Assembly (NCBI GenBank): GCA_963709425.1
Contig: CAVPWG010000001.1
Coordinates: 372,001-436,000 of the forward strand
Source of the DNA: JAICJC01 sp963709425
GTDB taxonomy: Bacteria > Actinomycetota > Thermoleophilia > Gaiellales > JAICJC01
Length of the DNA: 64,000 nucleotides
Reading direction: 5' to 3'
Shown here: piece by piece, positions 51,775 to 60,328 of the stretch
Layout: every line of letters starts with the position of its first letter
How positions within the stretch are numbered: the stretch's first letter is position 1
The notes under the pieces: generated by a model
The model's database searches: none
What the model saw: the letters and a program-made list of their open reading frames with translations, nothing else
Told to the model about the DNA's origin: nothing
Made by a program: the position numbers and the translations under genes

Positions 51775-54129
51775 CTACCCGGCCGACCGCGCGGTCGTGT
51801 GCGCCGCCACGGCGGCCTGGCCGTAGGCGATCCCACCGTCGTTCACGGGCAGCCGCTCGGGCACGAGCGCGTGCAGGCCGGCCGAGCGCAGGCCGGCCAC
51901 GACGTCCTCGAGCAGGCGCCGGTTCTGGAACACGCCCCCGGAAAGGACGACTCGATCGGTGCCGTGGGACCGCGCCGCGCGGGAGCAGGCCTCCACCGTG
52001 ACGCCTGCCATCGTCGTGTGGAAGCGGCTGGCGACGACGCCCGGATCGGCGCCCGCCTCGATGTCGTCCGCCACGGCGCGGATCGTCTCGCGCGGATCGA
52101 TCACGAGGGTGGCCCCGTCGGGCTCGAGCGCCGACCGGGTAGCGGCCGCGCTCGCCGGGATCGCACGCGGCCTCGAGATCGATCGCCGCCTGGCCCTCGA
52201 AGTTGACGCGCTGGCGCAGCCCGCACAGCGCCGACACCGCGTCGAACAGCCGGCCCATGCTGGTCGTCATGGGCGACGCCACACCGCTCCGCACCAGCTC
52301 CGCCACCTGCCGCCACGCCACCTCGGCGACGTCGCCCCTCATCCGGCGCGGGATCGGCGGCGGCTCCGCGCCGTCGGCGCCGCCATGGCGGGCCGCGATG
52401 AGCCAGGCGCACGCCATCCGCCACGGCTGGCGGATCGCCTGCGTCCCGCCGGGGAGCCTCACGGGGAAGAGCTTCCCCACGCGGTCGAAGCCGTCGAGGC
52501 CGCCGTACAGGATCTCCCCGCCCCAGATCGTGCCGTCGGTGCCGTGCCCGGTCCCGTCGAAGATCGCGCCCACAGCGGCCGGCTCGCCGCGCTCGGCGAG
52601 CGCCGCCGCCAGATGAGCGTGATGGTGCTGCACTCCAACGAGCCGGACATCGTGGCGCTCGAGCGCGTACTTGGTAGACAGGTACTCGGGGTGCAGATCG
52701 TGGGCGACCACCTCGGGCGTCACCGCGAACAGCCGCTGGAAGTGCTCGATGCCCTCCGTGAACGACCTGAGCGTCTCGTAGTTCTCGAGGTCACCGACGT
52801 GGTGCCCCACCCAGGCCCGCATCCCTCGCGCAACGCAGAAGGTGTTCTTGAGCTCGGCGCCGCAGGCCAGGATCGGGGACGTCGGCCGCGTCGGGGAGCG
52901 CGAGGCCGGCAGGAACATACCCGCGCGAGCGCCGCAGGATGACCCGGCGCGGGCCGTCCGGAGCGCTCACGACACGCAGCACCGAGTCGTCCGTTCGGGT
53001 CTGGATCGGGCGGTCGTGGACAAGCACGATGTCGGCGATGCCGCCGAGCCGGGCCAGCGCGTCGGGGTCACGGTAGGCGATCGGCTCGTCCGAGACGTTC
53101 CCGCTCGTCATGACGAGCGCGGGAGCCGGAGCCGGCATGGCCCCGGCGAGGTCCGCGAGCAGGAGATGGTGAAGCGGCGAGTACGGCAGCATCAGACCCA
53201 GCTCGGGCACGCCGGGCGCGACCGCGGGCGCCACGGCCGCGTCGTCGAGGCGGCGGGCGAGCACGATCGGGCGGGCCGGGCTCGAGAGGAGCGTGCGCTC
53301 CTCGGCGCCCATGCGGACGAGCGCGCCTGCGGCGTGGAGCGAGGCGACCATCAGTGCGAACGGCCGGTCCTCGCGGTGCTTCCGGCGCCTCAGCGCCGAC
53401 ACGACGGCGTCGGCGTCGGCCCGGCACGCCAGGTGATACCCGCCGATCCCCTTGATCGCCACGATCCGGCCGTCGCGAAGCGCCAGGGCAGCGGCGCGCA
53501 CCGCGTCGGTGCCGGGGCCGACCGGAACCGTGGCGCCGTCCGGGCCCACGAGCGACACCGACGGCCCGCAGTCCGGGCAGGCGTTCGGCTGGGCGTGGAA
53601 CCGGCGGTCGGCCGGATCGTCGTACTCGGCCCTGCAGCGCGAGCACATGCGAAAGCCCGACATCGTGGTGAGCGGACGGTCGTACGGGACGCCCTGGACG
53701 ATCGTGAACCGCGGCCCGCAGTTGGTGCAGTTCGTGAACGCGTAGCGGAAGCGGCGATCAGCCGGGTCGAAGAGCTCGCGCAGGCAGTCCGCGCACGTCG
53801 CGGTGTCGGGGCTCACCTGCGCGTCGGGCACCCCGCCCTCCCGGCTCTCGACGATCTCGAAGCCGCGGTGCCCGATCGGCTCGACGGTCCTCGGCCTCCA
53901 GGAGCTCGATCGATGCCAGCGGCGGCGCCTCGGACGGGAGCCGGGCGAGGAACCGCTCGACGGATGCGTCGTCGCCCTCCACCTCGAGCAGCACGCCGCG
54001 GGTGTCGTTCAGGACGAACCCCGCGAGCCCCAGGTCGCCGGCGAGCCGGTACACATACGGGCGGAAGCCGACGCCCTGCACGGTCCCCTCGACGCGTACG
54101 TGGGCTCGCCGCATGGTCGCCACGCTCAC
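51775..54129 (-). CDS. hypF: Hydrogenase maturation carbamoyltransferase HypF, three apparent frameshifts
   Basis: Makes the cyanide ligand precursor from carbamoyl phosphate for HypE. Domains in order: acylphosphatase (VEGTVQGVGFRPYVYRLA), two zinc fingers (CADC with CTNC; CSRC with CPDC), YrdC-like (AVRAAALALRDGRIVAIKGI; TSGNVSDEPI), and a Kae1-like domain with HHHAHLAAALAE and VLSGGVFQNRRL. The frame breaks near 53887, 52876 (surplus base in a C run) and 52130. Corrected length is about 784 residues, normal for HypF. The GTG at 54129 overlaps the SIS gene stop (GTGA). Confidence 0.9.
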
Positions 54130-55359
54130 CGCCGGCCCTCCGAGCCAGGCGCCGGCTCGACGAGATCGCGCAGCACGTGGTAGGCGCTCGCCTGCGCCTC
54201 CTGGATGCGCGGGATGTGCTCGGACTCGGTGACGACGACGTGGTCGGCGAGCAGCTCCGACGCCACCCGGCCGCCGCCGTATCCCACCATCGCGATCGTG
54301 ACGAGCTCCCGGCGGCGCGCCTCTCCGAGCGCCTCGATGACGTTCGGCGAGTTCCCGGAGGTCGAGATGGCGAGCAACACATCCCCGCGCACGCCGTGGG
54401 CGATCACCTGGCGCGAGAAGATCGCAGTCGGTCCCGATGTCGTTGGCGATCGCCGTCAGGATCGCGGAGTCCTCGGTCAGGTCGATCGCCGGCCAGGCTG
54501 CCCCGGAGGCCGCGGGACGGCGGAAGTCGGCGACGACGTCCATCGCGTCGGTGGCCGACCCGCCGTTTCCGAACGCGAGCAGCTTGCCGCCCTGCGCGAA
54601 GCTCGTGCGAAGCGCCGCAGCGGCGGCGAGCAGCACGTCGCGGTTCTCGGTGAGGGTCTGGACGCGCAGGAGACCCACCTCCTCGGCCTTCATCAGCGCC
54701 GAGCGGCGGACGTCGTCCACGACGGCCTCGAGGTCGTCCTCGCGCTCGCCCAGGAACGGGTAGAGGAAGCTCGACGCGCCGGCGTCGTGCACACGGCGCG
54801 GCGTCACGGCCCGCGAGCAGCCCGCGATGATCGAAGAACACGTGCACGAGCTCCCACAGCACGTGGTAGAGCGTCTCGACGAGCTCCTGGCGCACGGCCG
54901 GGTCGCCGGTCGGCGGGTCGAACCACCACTCGGCCTCGGAGGGGGAGAACGCGATCGTGAGGCAGCCGCGCGCACGGGCCAGGGCCAGCGCCCGGGCGGC
55001 ATCGCCGCCGTCCTCGTCGATTCCGAACGCGATCGCGATGTCGTCTGGGCGCACGAGCAGCTCGACCTGCTCGGCCAGGTCCCCGCCCTCGCCGGCGAGG
55101 CCGAGCGCGGGCAGCGCCCGCTTCCCCACGATGACGGGGTGGACGAACTCGACCGCCACGTGCCGGGCGTCGGAGCGGGCCGCCGGTGAGCGCCCGAACG
55201 CGACCAGCCGGCCGCCGCGGGCGAAGCGCTCCGCCATGAGGTGGCACAGCCGCGCCAGCCGCTCGGACTCCGCCGCGAAGAACGCCTCGTTCGCCTCGTG
55301 CGCAGCTCGAGCAGCGCGTCCAGCCGCGCACCAGCCGCTCCGGAGACGGCCGCCGTCAC
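54126..55359 (-). CDS. Double SIS-domain protein (GmhA-like) of the hydrogenase operon, three apparent frameshifts
   Basis: Two consecutive SIS (sugar isomerase) domains. The first starts AAHEANEAFFAAESERLARL and has a glycine-poor loop RLVAFGRSPAA. The second has the classic LLAFGNGGSATDAMDVVADF and LLAISTSGNSPNVIEAL loops of phosphoheptose isomerase. Frame breaks lie near 55308, 54810 and 54426; homology resumes each time. Corrected length is about 410 residues. Genes of this type recur in group 1h hydrogenase operons, where the role is unknown; a phospho-sugar substrate is only an inference from the fold. It is coupled to hypB and hypF by GTGA overlaps on both sides. Confidence 0.8.
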
Positions 55360-56037
55360 GCAAGCGCCTCCTCGCGCGCTGCGACCGACGTGAGCCAGGT
55401 GCGCCACGTGTCGATTCCCTCGCCCGTCCGCGCGCTCACGAGCATGCGCTCGACGTCCGGGTGCACGAGGTCGAGGTTGTAGAGGAACTTGTCGAGGTCG
55501 TAGTCGAGGTGCGGCAGCAGGTCGACCTTGTTGACGAGGACGAGGTCGCACGTCCGGAACATCAGCGGGTACTTGAGCGGCTTGTCCTCGCCCTCCGTGA
55601 CCGACGACACCATGACTCGGCAGTCCTCGCCGACGCGAAACTCGGCCGGACAGACGAGGTTGCCGACGTTCTCGATCACGAGCAGGTCGATCTGGTCGAG
55701 CGGGAGGTCGCCGAGCGCCGAGCGCACCATGTTGGCGTCGAGATGGCACTCGCCGCCGAAGCCCGGATCCGTGTTCAACTGCGTGACGGGAACGTGGAGG
55801 CTCGGCCAGGCGATCGGCGTCCATCGAGCCCTGCACGTCGCCCTCGAGCACGCCGACCCGAACGCCGGGCAGGCTGCCGACGACGCGCTCCAGCAGGGAG
55901 GTCTTTCCGGCCCCGGGCGCGCTCATGAAGTTGACGACCGTGACACCTGCGCGATCGAAGTCGTCGCGGTTGGCACGGGCGATGGTGTTGTTGGCGTCGA
56001 GCGCCTCCTCGACGATCTTCACCTTTGTGCGATGCAT
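55356..56037 (-). CDS. hypB: Hydrogenase nickel-incorporation GTPase HypB, frameshift near 55803
   Basis: A GTPase that, with HypA, loads Ni into the large subunit. The N-terminus is MHRTKVKIVEEALDANNTIA. The P-loop is in FMSAPGAGKTSLLERVVG, VGVLEGDVQGSMDADR follows, then after a one-base break FGGECHLDANMV with the metal Cys-His pair, VIENVGNLVCP (G3 region) and VLVNKVDLLPHLDYD (G4). Corrected it is about 226 residues. There is no His-rich nickel-storage tail. Its start lies inside the end of hypA, and its stop overlaps the SIS gene start. Confidence 0.92.
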
Positions 56038-56375
56038 TCCGCCTCCTCGACCTCGATCGACTCCACCTGGAACTCGTCTCCGCTCGCCACCGCCACGTCG
56101 CTCGTGCCGCACTCCGGGCACCGGAACGCCGGGATCTCGATCGGCCACTCATTGGCGCACTCGTTGCAGCGCAGGCTCGCGCTGACGAGCTCCTGCTCGA
56201 GACGGGCCCCCTCACACACCGTCCCGCGCGCCACGAACTCGAAGTAGAACTCGAGCGTGCCGGGCACGACCTGGCGCAGGCTGCCGACCGTCAGGCTGAC
56301 GACCGTGACCCGCCGCCCGTCGGCGTGCTTGACCACGGTGTTGACGATCGCGCCGCTCAGGGACAGCTCGTGCAC
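56019..56375 (-). CDS. hypA: Hydrogenase nickel metallochaperone HypA
   Basis: 118 residues. The start V(fMet)HELSLSGAIV carries the Ni-binding His2. The zinc site is CNEC near residue 70 and CPEC near residue 85. It hands Ni to HypB for insertion into HhyL. The start codon is GTG, giving fMet-His-Glu-Leu as required. It begins four bases after the protease stop and overlaps hypB by 19 bases. Unlike its neighbours it is read without frame breaks. Confidence 0.94.
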   Translation of the reverse strand: MHELSLSGAIVNTVVKHADGRRVTVVSLTVGSLRQVVPGTLEFYFEFVARGTVCEGARLEQELVSASLRCNECANEWPIEIPAFRCPECGTSDVAVASGDEFQVESIEVEEAECIAQR

Positions 56376-56379
56376 GCCG

Positions 56380-56901
56380 TCACCCTGCGTCCTTCACCGG
56401 CACGGCCGAGCGGAGCTCCTCGATCGTCTCGTCCACGAGCTCCACGGCTCGTTCGACCGCGGCCTGCACCTAGCTCCGAGAGGCCGAAGCCGAGCTCGGT
56501 GACGTCCGCCGGCTCGCACGCGATCACCATCACCCGCCCCGGCCACGCGCCGATCGACTTCACGAACCGCAGCACGGTCTGGGGGTCCATGCCGTGCGGG
56601 TTGATGGCCTCGCCGTCCTCGATCTTCCCGTCGACCGACGCCTCGTCCGCCTCCATCACGTACAGCGTGCCGGGCGCTGCCGCCCTGACGGCTCACGTCG
56701 ACGATCACGAGCGAGTCGTAGCCGCGCATCACCTCGTATGCGAGGTCGAGCCCCCCGGTGCCGGCGTCCATCACGGCCACCCCGGCCGGCATCTGGCGCT
56801 CGGCGAGCCGGCGTGCGACCGTCGCCGCCGAAGCCGTCGTCGCGCAGCCAGGCGTTCCCAACGCCGGCCACGAGGATCCGCGTCTCGCGCTCAGGGCTCA
56901 T
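56380..56901 (-). CDS. Hydrogenase maturation protease (HyaD/HybD family), three apparent frameshifts
   Basis: Cleaves the C-terminal extension of the large subunit after Ni insertion. It starts MSPERETRILVAGVGNAWLRDDGFG, with the GxGN and DDGFG motifs containing the Ni-sensing Asp. In a second frame come RRLAERQMPAGVAVMDAGTG and LAYEVMRGYDSLVIVDV; in a third, EINP-like EAINPHGMDPQTVLRFV with the metal His. The tail VQAAVERAVELVDETIEELR is in a further frame. Breaks lie near 56826, 56678 and 56472, each fitting a single surplus base. Corrected, it is about 172 residues. The start overlaps the preceding gene (ATGA). Confidence 0.87.
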
Positions 56902-58046
56902 GGCTCGACCACCTCCACCTCGGGGGCAAAGAAGAACAGGAGCCGGTTCGTCTCGCGCATGAGCTCCTGGCCGGGATCGTCGTCGACGGTCACGCCCAGA
57001 TGCGTCTTGCCGTCGTAGTCGACGAAGATACGCTCGATCGTCGCGGTGCGGCCCTCGAGCAGCCGGGCGTGCAGGTCGGCGTCGGGGTTCGGCAGGATCC
57101 GCACGTGCCCGCCGCGGCGGAACGTCACCCCGTTGACCGTGGCCTCGGCCTGGCCGGCGCTGGGGTCGGCGAGGCCCGGGGGCGGCGCGGGCGGAACGAC
57201 GGTCTCGGGGTCACGCACCGTCACGCGCCCGTGGAGTGCGGTGATGTCCGCCGGCGTCGCCGCCGCCGCTCGGGCGACTATCTCGCGCACGGCCGGGTCC
57301 GCCCGCTCGATCTCGGCACGCTCGGCGTCGCTCAGCACCTGCACGTGCAGGAGCAGCGCCTCCTCGATCTCGGTCGAGTCGAAGAGGCCGCCGCGGCTCT
57401 CCGGCGCGATCTGGGGATGGTCCGGCAGGACGATGGCCGCGCCGAGGACCGTGTCGTCGGCCGGGGTCGCGAGGACGGGGAAGGTGTTCACGCTGGCGCA
57501 CGCGCGCTCCAGAGGCGAGATGAACCGCCCGCCGTCGACGCTGACCAGCGGATGTGTCGAGAGCAGCGATCGCTCGAGCGCCGCCGCCCGGTCGAGCCCG
57601 TCCCCGCACGGCGTGCGGTTCTCGACGCGCAGCGCCACCTCAACGGCCCCGTCCGGGAGCGGCCGTGTCGAAAGACGAAGTCCGACAACCAGCGGAGCGG
57701 GGCCGGCGCCGGCCGGGACCCGCACCTCGACCGTCGTCGGCTCGAGCGCGAGGTCGGCCGCCGGGGCGGGCGGGAGCGCGAGCCGACGCACGGATCCGCG
57801 ATGGCCCGCTCCGGCCGCCGCCAGGAAGCGAACCTCGGCGTCCAGCACCGCCTCGCCCGCGGGGTCGACCACACATCGAAGCTCGAGGTGGTCGAACGTA
57901 CTCGAAGAGCCGGCTGCGTACCTGGGCGGGTAGACGATGCCGAACGGCGTCGGCGTGGCGTTCTTCGTGGCTCCCGGCGTGTACGGATAGAGCGCGTATC
58001 CCTCCCAGAGCAGGGAGTCGACGAGCTGCTCGAGGGCCTCAGCCAC
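56898..58046 (-). CDS. Conserved hydrogenase-operon protein of unknown function (382 aa)
   Basis: No named domain is recognised. It begins VAEALEQLVDSLLWEGYALYP, with YPYTPGATKNATPTPFGIVYP near residue 20. A middle section resembles a beta-sandwich, LFDSTEIEEALLLHVQVLS follows near residue 210, and the C-terminus has a small barrel-like part (GRTATIERIFVDYDGKTHLG). There is no TM and no cysteine motif. It sits between the DUF6084 gene and the maturation protease, overlapping both, so it is a fixed part of the operon. A role in assembly, or as a scaffold for the mature enzyme, is inference. The GTG at 58046 begins the plausible N-terminus. Confidence 0.72.
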   Translation of the reverse strand: MAEALEQLVDSLLWEGYALYPYTPGATKNATPTPFGIVYPPRYAAGSSSTFDHLELRCVVDPAGEAVLDAEVRFLAAAGAGHRGSVRRLALPPAPAADLALEPTTVEVRVPAGAGPAPLVVGLRLSTRPLPDGAVEVALRVENRTPCGDGLDRAAALERSLLSTHPLVSVDGGRFISPLERACASVNTFPVLATPADDTVLGAAIVLPDHPQIAPESRGGLFDSTEIEEALLLHVQVLSDAERAEIERADPAVREIVARAAAATPADITALHGRVTVRDPETVVPPAPPPGLADPSAGQAEATVNGVTFRRGGHVRILPNPDADLHARLLEGRTATIERIFVDYDGKTHLGVTVDDDPGQELMRETNRLLFFFAPEVEVVEP

Positions 58047-58734
58047 CGCGACTCTCGCCGAGCAGGTCAGCGACCGTCGCATCGAACGTCGGGTGCGCGC
58101 GCTCGACGCGTGCCCGCTCGAGGGCCTCGAGGGTCTCCGACCGCACCGCCACCCAGGCGGTGTTCGGGTAGTAGTGCTCGATCGTCTCCGTCCACGCCGA
58201 GACCGGCATCCGGAACGTGACGGAGCGAGACCACGGGATGAGCACCATCTGGAGCGCGCCGTCGTCGCCCGGGTAGTACACGACGCCGTTGAAGTGCAGG
58301 GCGAGCGGCGCCTCGCCGTCAGCCAGCGAGTGCAGGTACTTCGAGGACGCGACCTCCATGTCGTAGTTGCAGGCGATCGGCACGGCGACCGTGGTCGAGC
58401 CGGTGAACGCCGGCACCACCACGTCCAGCTGGGCCCAGACGAGGCTTCGGGTGGTCACCGACCAGCGCTCGGGCGGCCCGAAGAGGCCGACGAGGCGCTC
58501 GCGGCTGTCCGCGTCGTAGCTGCGCCGCGCCGGCTCGATCATCACCTGGATCGTGAGGGCGATCATGTACACCTGGCGCCCGCTCGGCTCCGACACCTGC
58601 AGGTCGAACGTGAGCATCGGCGCCGCCGCGTAGCGCACCGGTCGCGCGCCCAGCACCTCGAACTCGGGCTCGGGCGCGACGGGGCCGGGCGCCGGCCCGG
58701 CCGGCGGGACGACGCCGGTCGGCCGGGCGCTCAT
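58039..58734 (-). CDS. DUF6084 family hydrogenase-associated protein
   Basis: 231 residues. After a Pro/Ala-rich start (residues 1-22), the domain runs from FEVLGARPVRYAAAPMLTFD through YMIALTIQVMIEPARRSYD and RLVGLFGPPERWSVTTRSLV to HFNGVVYYPGDDGALQMVLI. It is predicted all-beta and soluble. This family is known only as a companion of actinobacterial-type [NiFe] hydrogenases; its function is unknown. The ATG overlaps the DUF5947 stop by four bases. Confidence 0.8.
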   Translation of the reverse strand: MSARPTGVVPPAGPAPGPVAPEPEFEVLGARPVRYAAAPMLTFDLQVSEPSGRQVYMIALTIQVMIEPARRSYDADSRERLVGLFGPPERWSVTTRSLVWAQLDVVVPAFTGSTTVAVPIACNYDMEVASSKYLHSLADGEAPLALHFNGVVYYPGDDGALQMVLIPWSRSVTFRMPVSAWTETIEHYYPNTAWVAVRSETLEALERARVERAHPTFDATVADLLGESRGG

Positions 58735-59444
58735 GCGCCGACCGCCTCGGCTTGGAGCTCGTCGAAGAATGCCGCCACCGCCTCCTGCACCGCGGCGCCG
58801 CCGGACAGCCCTTCCCAATGGGCCTTGATCGTCCCGGTGAGCGCGTAGCAGCGGTCGATCGGCGCGATGGCGTAGGCCGGCGGGTCGGAGAGGCGGTTCA
58901 CGATCAGGCCCTCGATATCGGGCTCGAGCCCTTCGAGGACCGGGTTCAGCTCGATCATCCGGCTCCACGACGCGAAGTGCAGCTCGCTCTCGGTCGCCCC
59001 GGCGGGGCTCGGATAGAGCGCGACGACGCACCCGGCGGTGGTCGAGTCCATGAAGAACGCGAGCCCGATGGGAATCTGAAAGCTGGCCCATACATCGTCG
59101 GGCAGCTCCACGTCGGGCAGCCACTCGGTGCGGCTGCCCGTCGGCCGGTACTCCGCGTCGCCGGACCGAAGGGCCCAGCAGCTCTCGCAGACGCACTCGA
59201 TCCGCCGCTCCACGAGGTGCAGCAGGTGGCGGTGGTCCGACGGGATGCTCGTCCCGCAGAGGTCGCACCACTCCACGGGCGCGTCGGCCGGCTCGCCTCC
59301 GGCCGGCTCCGGCCGCACCAGGCCGCGGAGGCCCGCGACGACCTGAGCCCGGCGGCGGGCCGCGACTGCCTCGGCAACCAGACGGCGCCCCGGAGGCCGC
59401 GCTCCGTGCTCCGGTACGCCGGTGCTGCCGCCGTTCTCGGTCAC
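58731..59444 (-). CDS. DUF5947 family hydrogenase-associated protein
   Basis: 237 residues. After a basic Arg/Ala-rich helix (residues 20-45) comes a metal-site-like region, WCDLCGTSIPSDHRHLLHL, and then CVCESCWAL, giving four or five Cys and several His in about 30 residues (a zinc or Fe-S site). The remainder (LPDVELPDDVWASFQIPIGL; DIEGLIVNRLSDPPAYAIAP) is family-specific. The function is unknown; it occurs next to group 1h hydrogenase structural genes. The start overlaps the NifU/Rieske-like gene's stop (ATGA). Confidence 0.8.
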   Translation of the reverse strand: MTENGGSTGVPEHGARPPGRRLVAEAVAARRRAQVVAGLRGLVRPEPAGGEPADAPVEWCDLCGTSIPSDHRHLLHLVERRIECVCESCWALRSGDAEYRPTGSRTEWLPDVELPDDVWASFQIPIGLAFFMDSTTAGCVVALYPSPAGATESELHFASWSRMIELNPVLEGLEPDIEGLIVNRLSDPPAYAIAPIDRCYALTGTIKAHWEGLSGGAAVQEAVAAFFDELQAEAVGA

Positions 59445-60319
59445 GTCGCCAGCGCCACCATGACGGTTTCGTTCTCGCGCAGGAGCGGTACCGGCTCGAG
59501 CTGGATGCGGTCATCGTCCATGGAGCGGCCCGCTCGCGGCAGGAAGAACGTCCGCTCGCACTGCGGACAGCGCAGGACGCCGTCCTCGAGCGCGCCCGTG
59601 TGAAGCTCGCCTCCGCACCCGGCGCAGCTGTCGCGGTACGCCAGGAGCGTGCCGTCCACGTTTGCGACGACGAGCCGGTGCCGGCCGACCTCGGCGCCGA
59701 CCAGGGCGCCCGCGGGGAGACCATCGAGGCGCTCGACCGCGATCCACACCGGGGAGGGCGCCCCGGCCGGGTCAGGGGTCGCCGCCTCCGCCCCGCCGTT
59801 CCCGCCCGCGGGCGCGGCCTCGAGCACACCCTCGACCTCGAGGCCGTCGAGGTCTGGGGCGGCCTGCTCGAGCGCCTGCTTGATGGCGAGCTCCAGCGTC
59901 ACCGCCGAGGCGGAGCAGTCCGAGCAGCTGCCCTCCAGGCGGATCCGGGCGATCCCGTCCTCGAGCGAGAGCAGCTCGACGTTCCCGCCGTGCGACTCCA
60001 TGTATGGGCGGACGTGCTCGAGCGCGTCGTTGACGCGCACGTCGAGCGGGACGGGATGCAGGTCGTGGATGAGGAGCAGCGTCGCCACGAGCGGGTCGCC
60101 GCCGAGTGCCGCCGCGACCTGCTCACCCGCCTCGCCCTGGGCGTGCAGCGAGGCGAGGATGTGCTCCAGACCCTCGCCGTACATCTGCACAACGGCCGAC
60201 ACCAGCTCCTCGGCCACGCGCCGCGTCTCGGGATCGCCCGAAGAGGCGAGCCTCTCCTGGAGATCCTGGACGCGGGTGACGAGCTGGTCAGGCCCCTCGG
60301 TCGGCGCGGTGACGGCCAT
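59441..60319 (-). CDS. NifU C-terminal domain joined to a Rieske-like four-cysteine module (HhyE-like)
   Basis: 292 residues. An N-terminal helical part (1-75) is followed by a NifU_C/Nfu domain with VRPYMESHGGNVELLSLEDG and the CSDCSAS cluster motif near residue 132. A linker rich in Ala/Gly/Pro leads to a C-terminal Rieske-like barrel, where the expected CxH and CxxH are replaced by CAGC near residue 234 and CPQC near 252 (then ERTFFLPRAGRS). Four Cys suggest a rubredoxin-like Fe or Zn site. Proteins of this kind in mycobacterial hydrogenase operons are proposed electron carriers from the enzyme to the quinone pool. It lies nine bases after hhyL. Confidence 0.83.
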   Translation of the reverse strand: MAVTAPTEGPDQLVTRVQDLQERLASSGDPETRRVAEELVSAVVQMYGEGLEHILASLHAQGEAGEQVAAALGGDPLVATLLLIHDLHPVPLDVRVNDALEHVRPYMESHGGNVELLSLEDGIARIRLEGSCSDCSASAVTLELAIKQALEQAAPDLDGLEVEGVLEAAPAGGNGGAEAATPDPAGAPSPVWIAVERLDGLPAGALVGAEVGRHRLVVANVDGTLLAYRDSCAGCGGELHTGALEDGVLRCPQCERTFFLPRAGRSMDDDRIQLEPVPLLRENETVMVALAT

Positions 60320-60328
60320 CCGAGGCTC

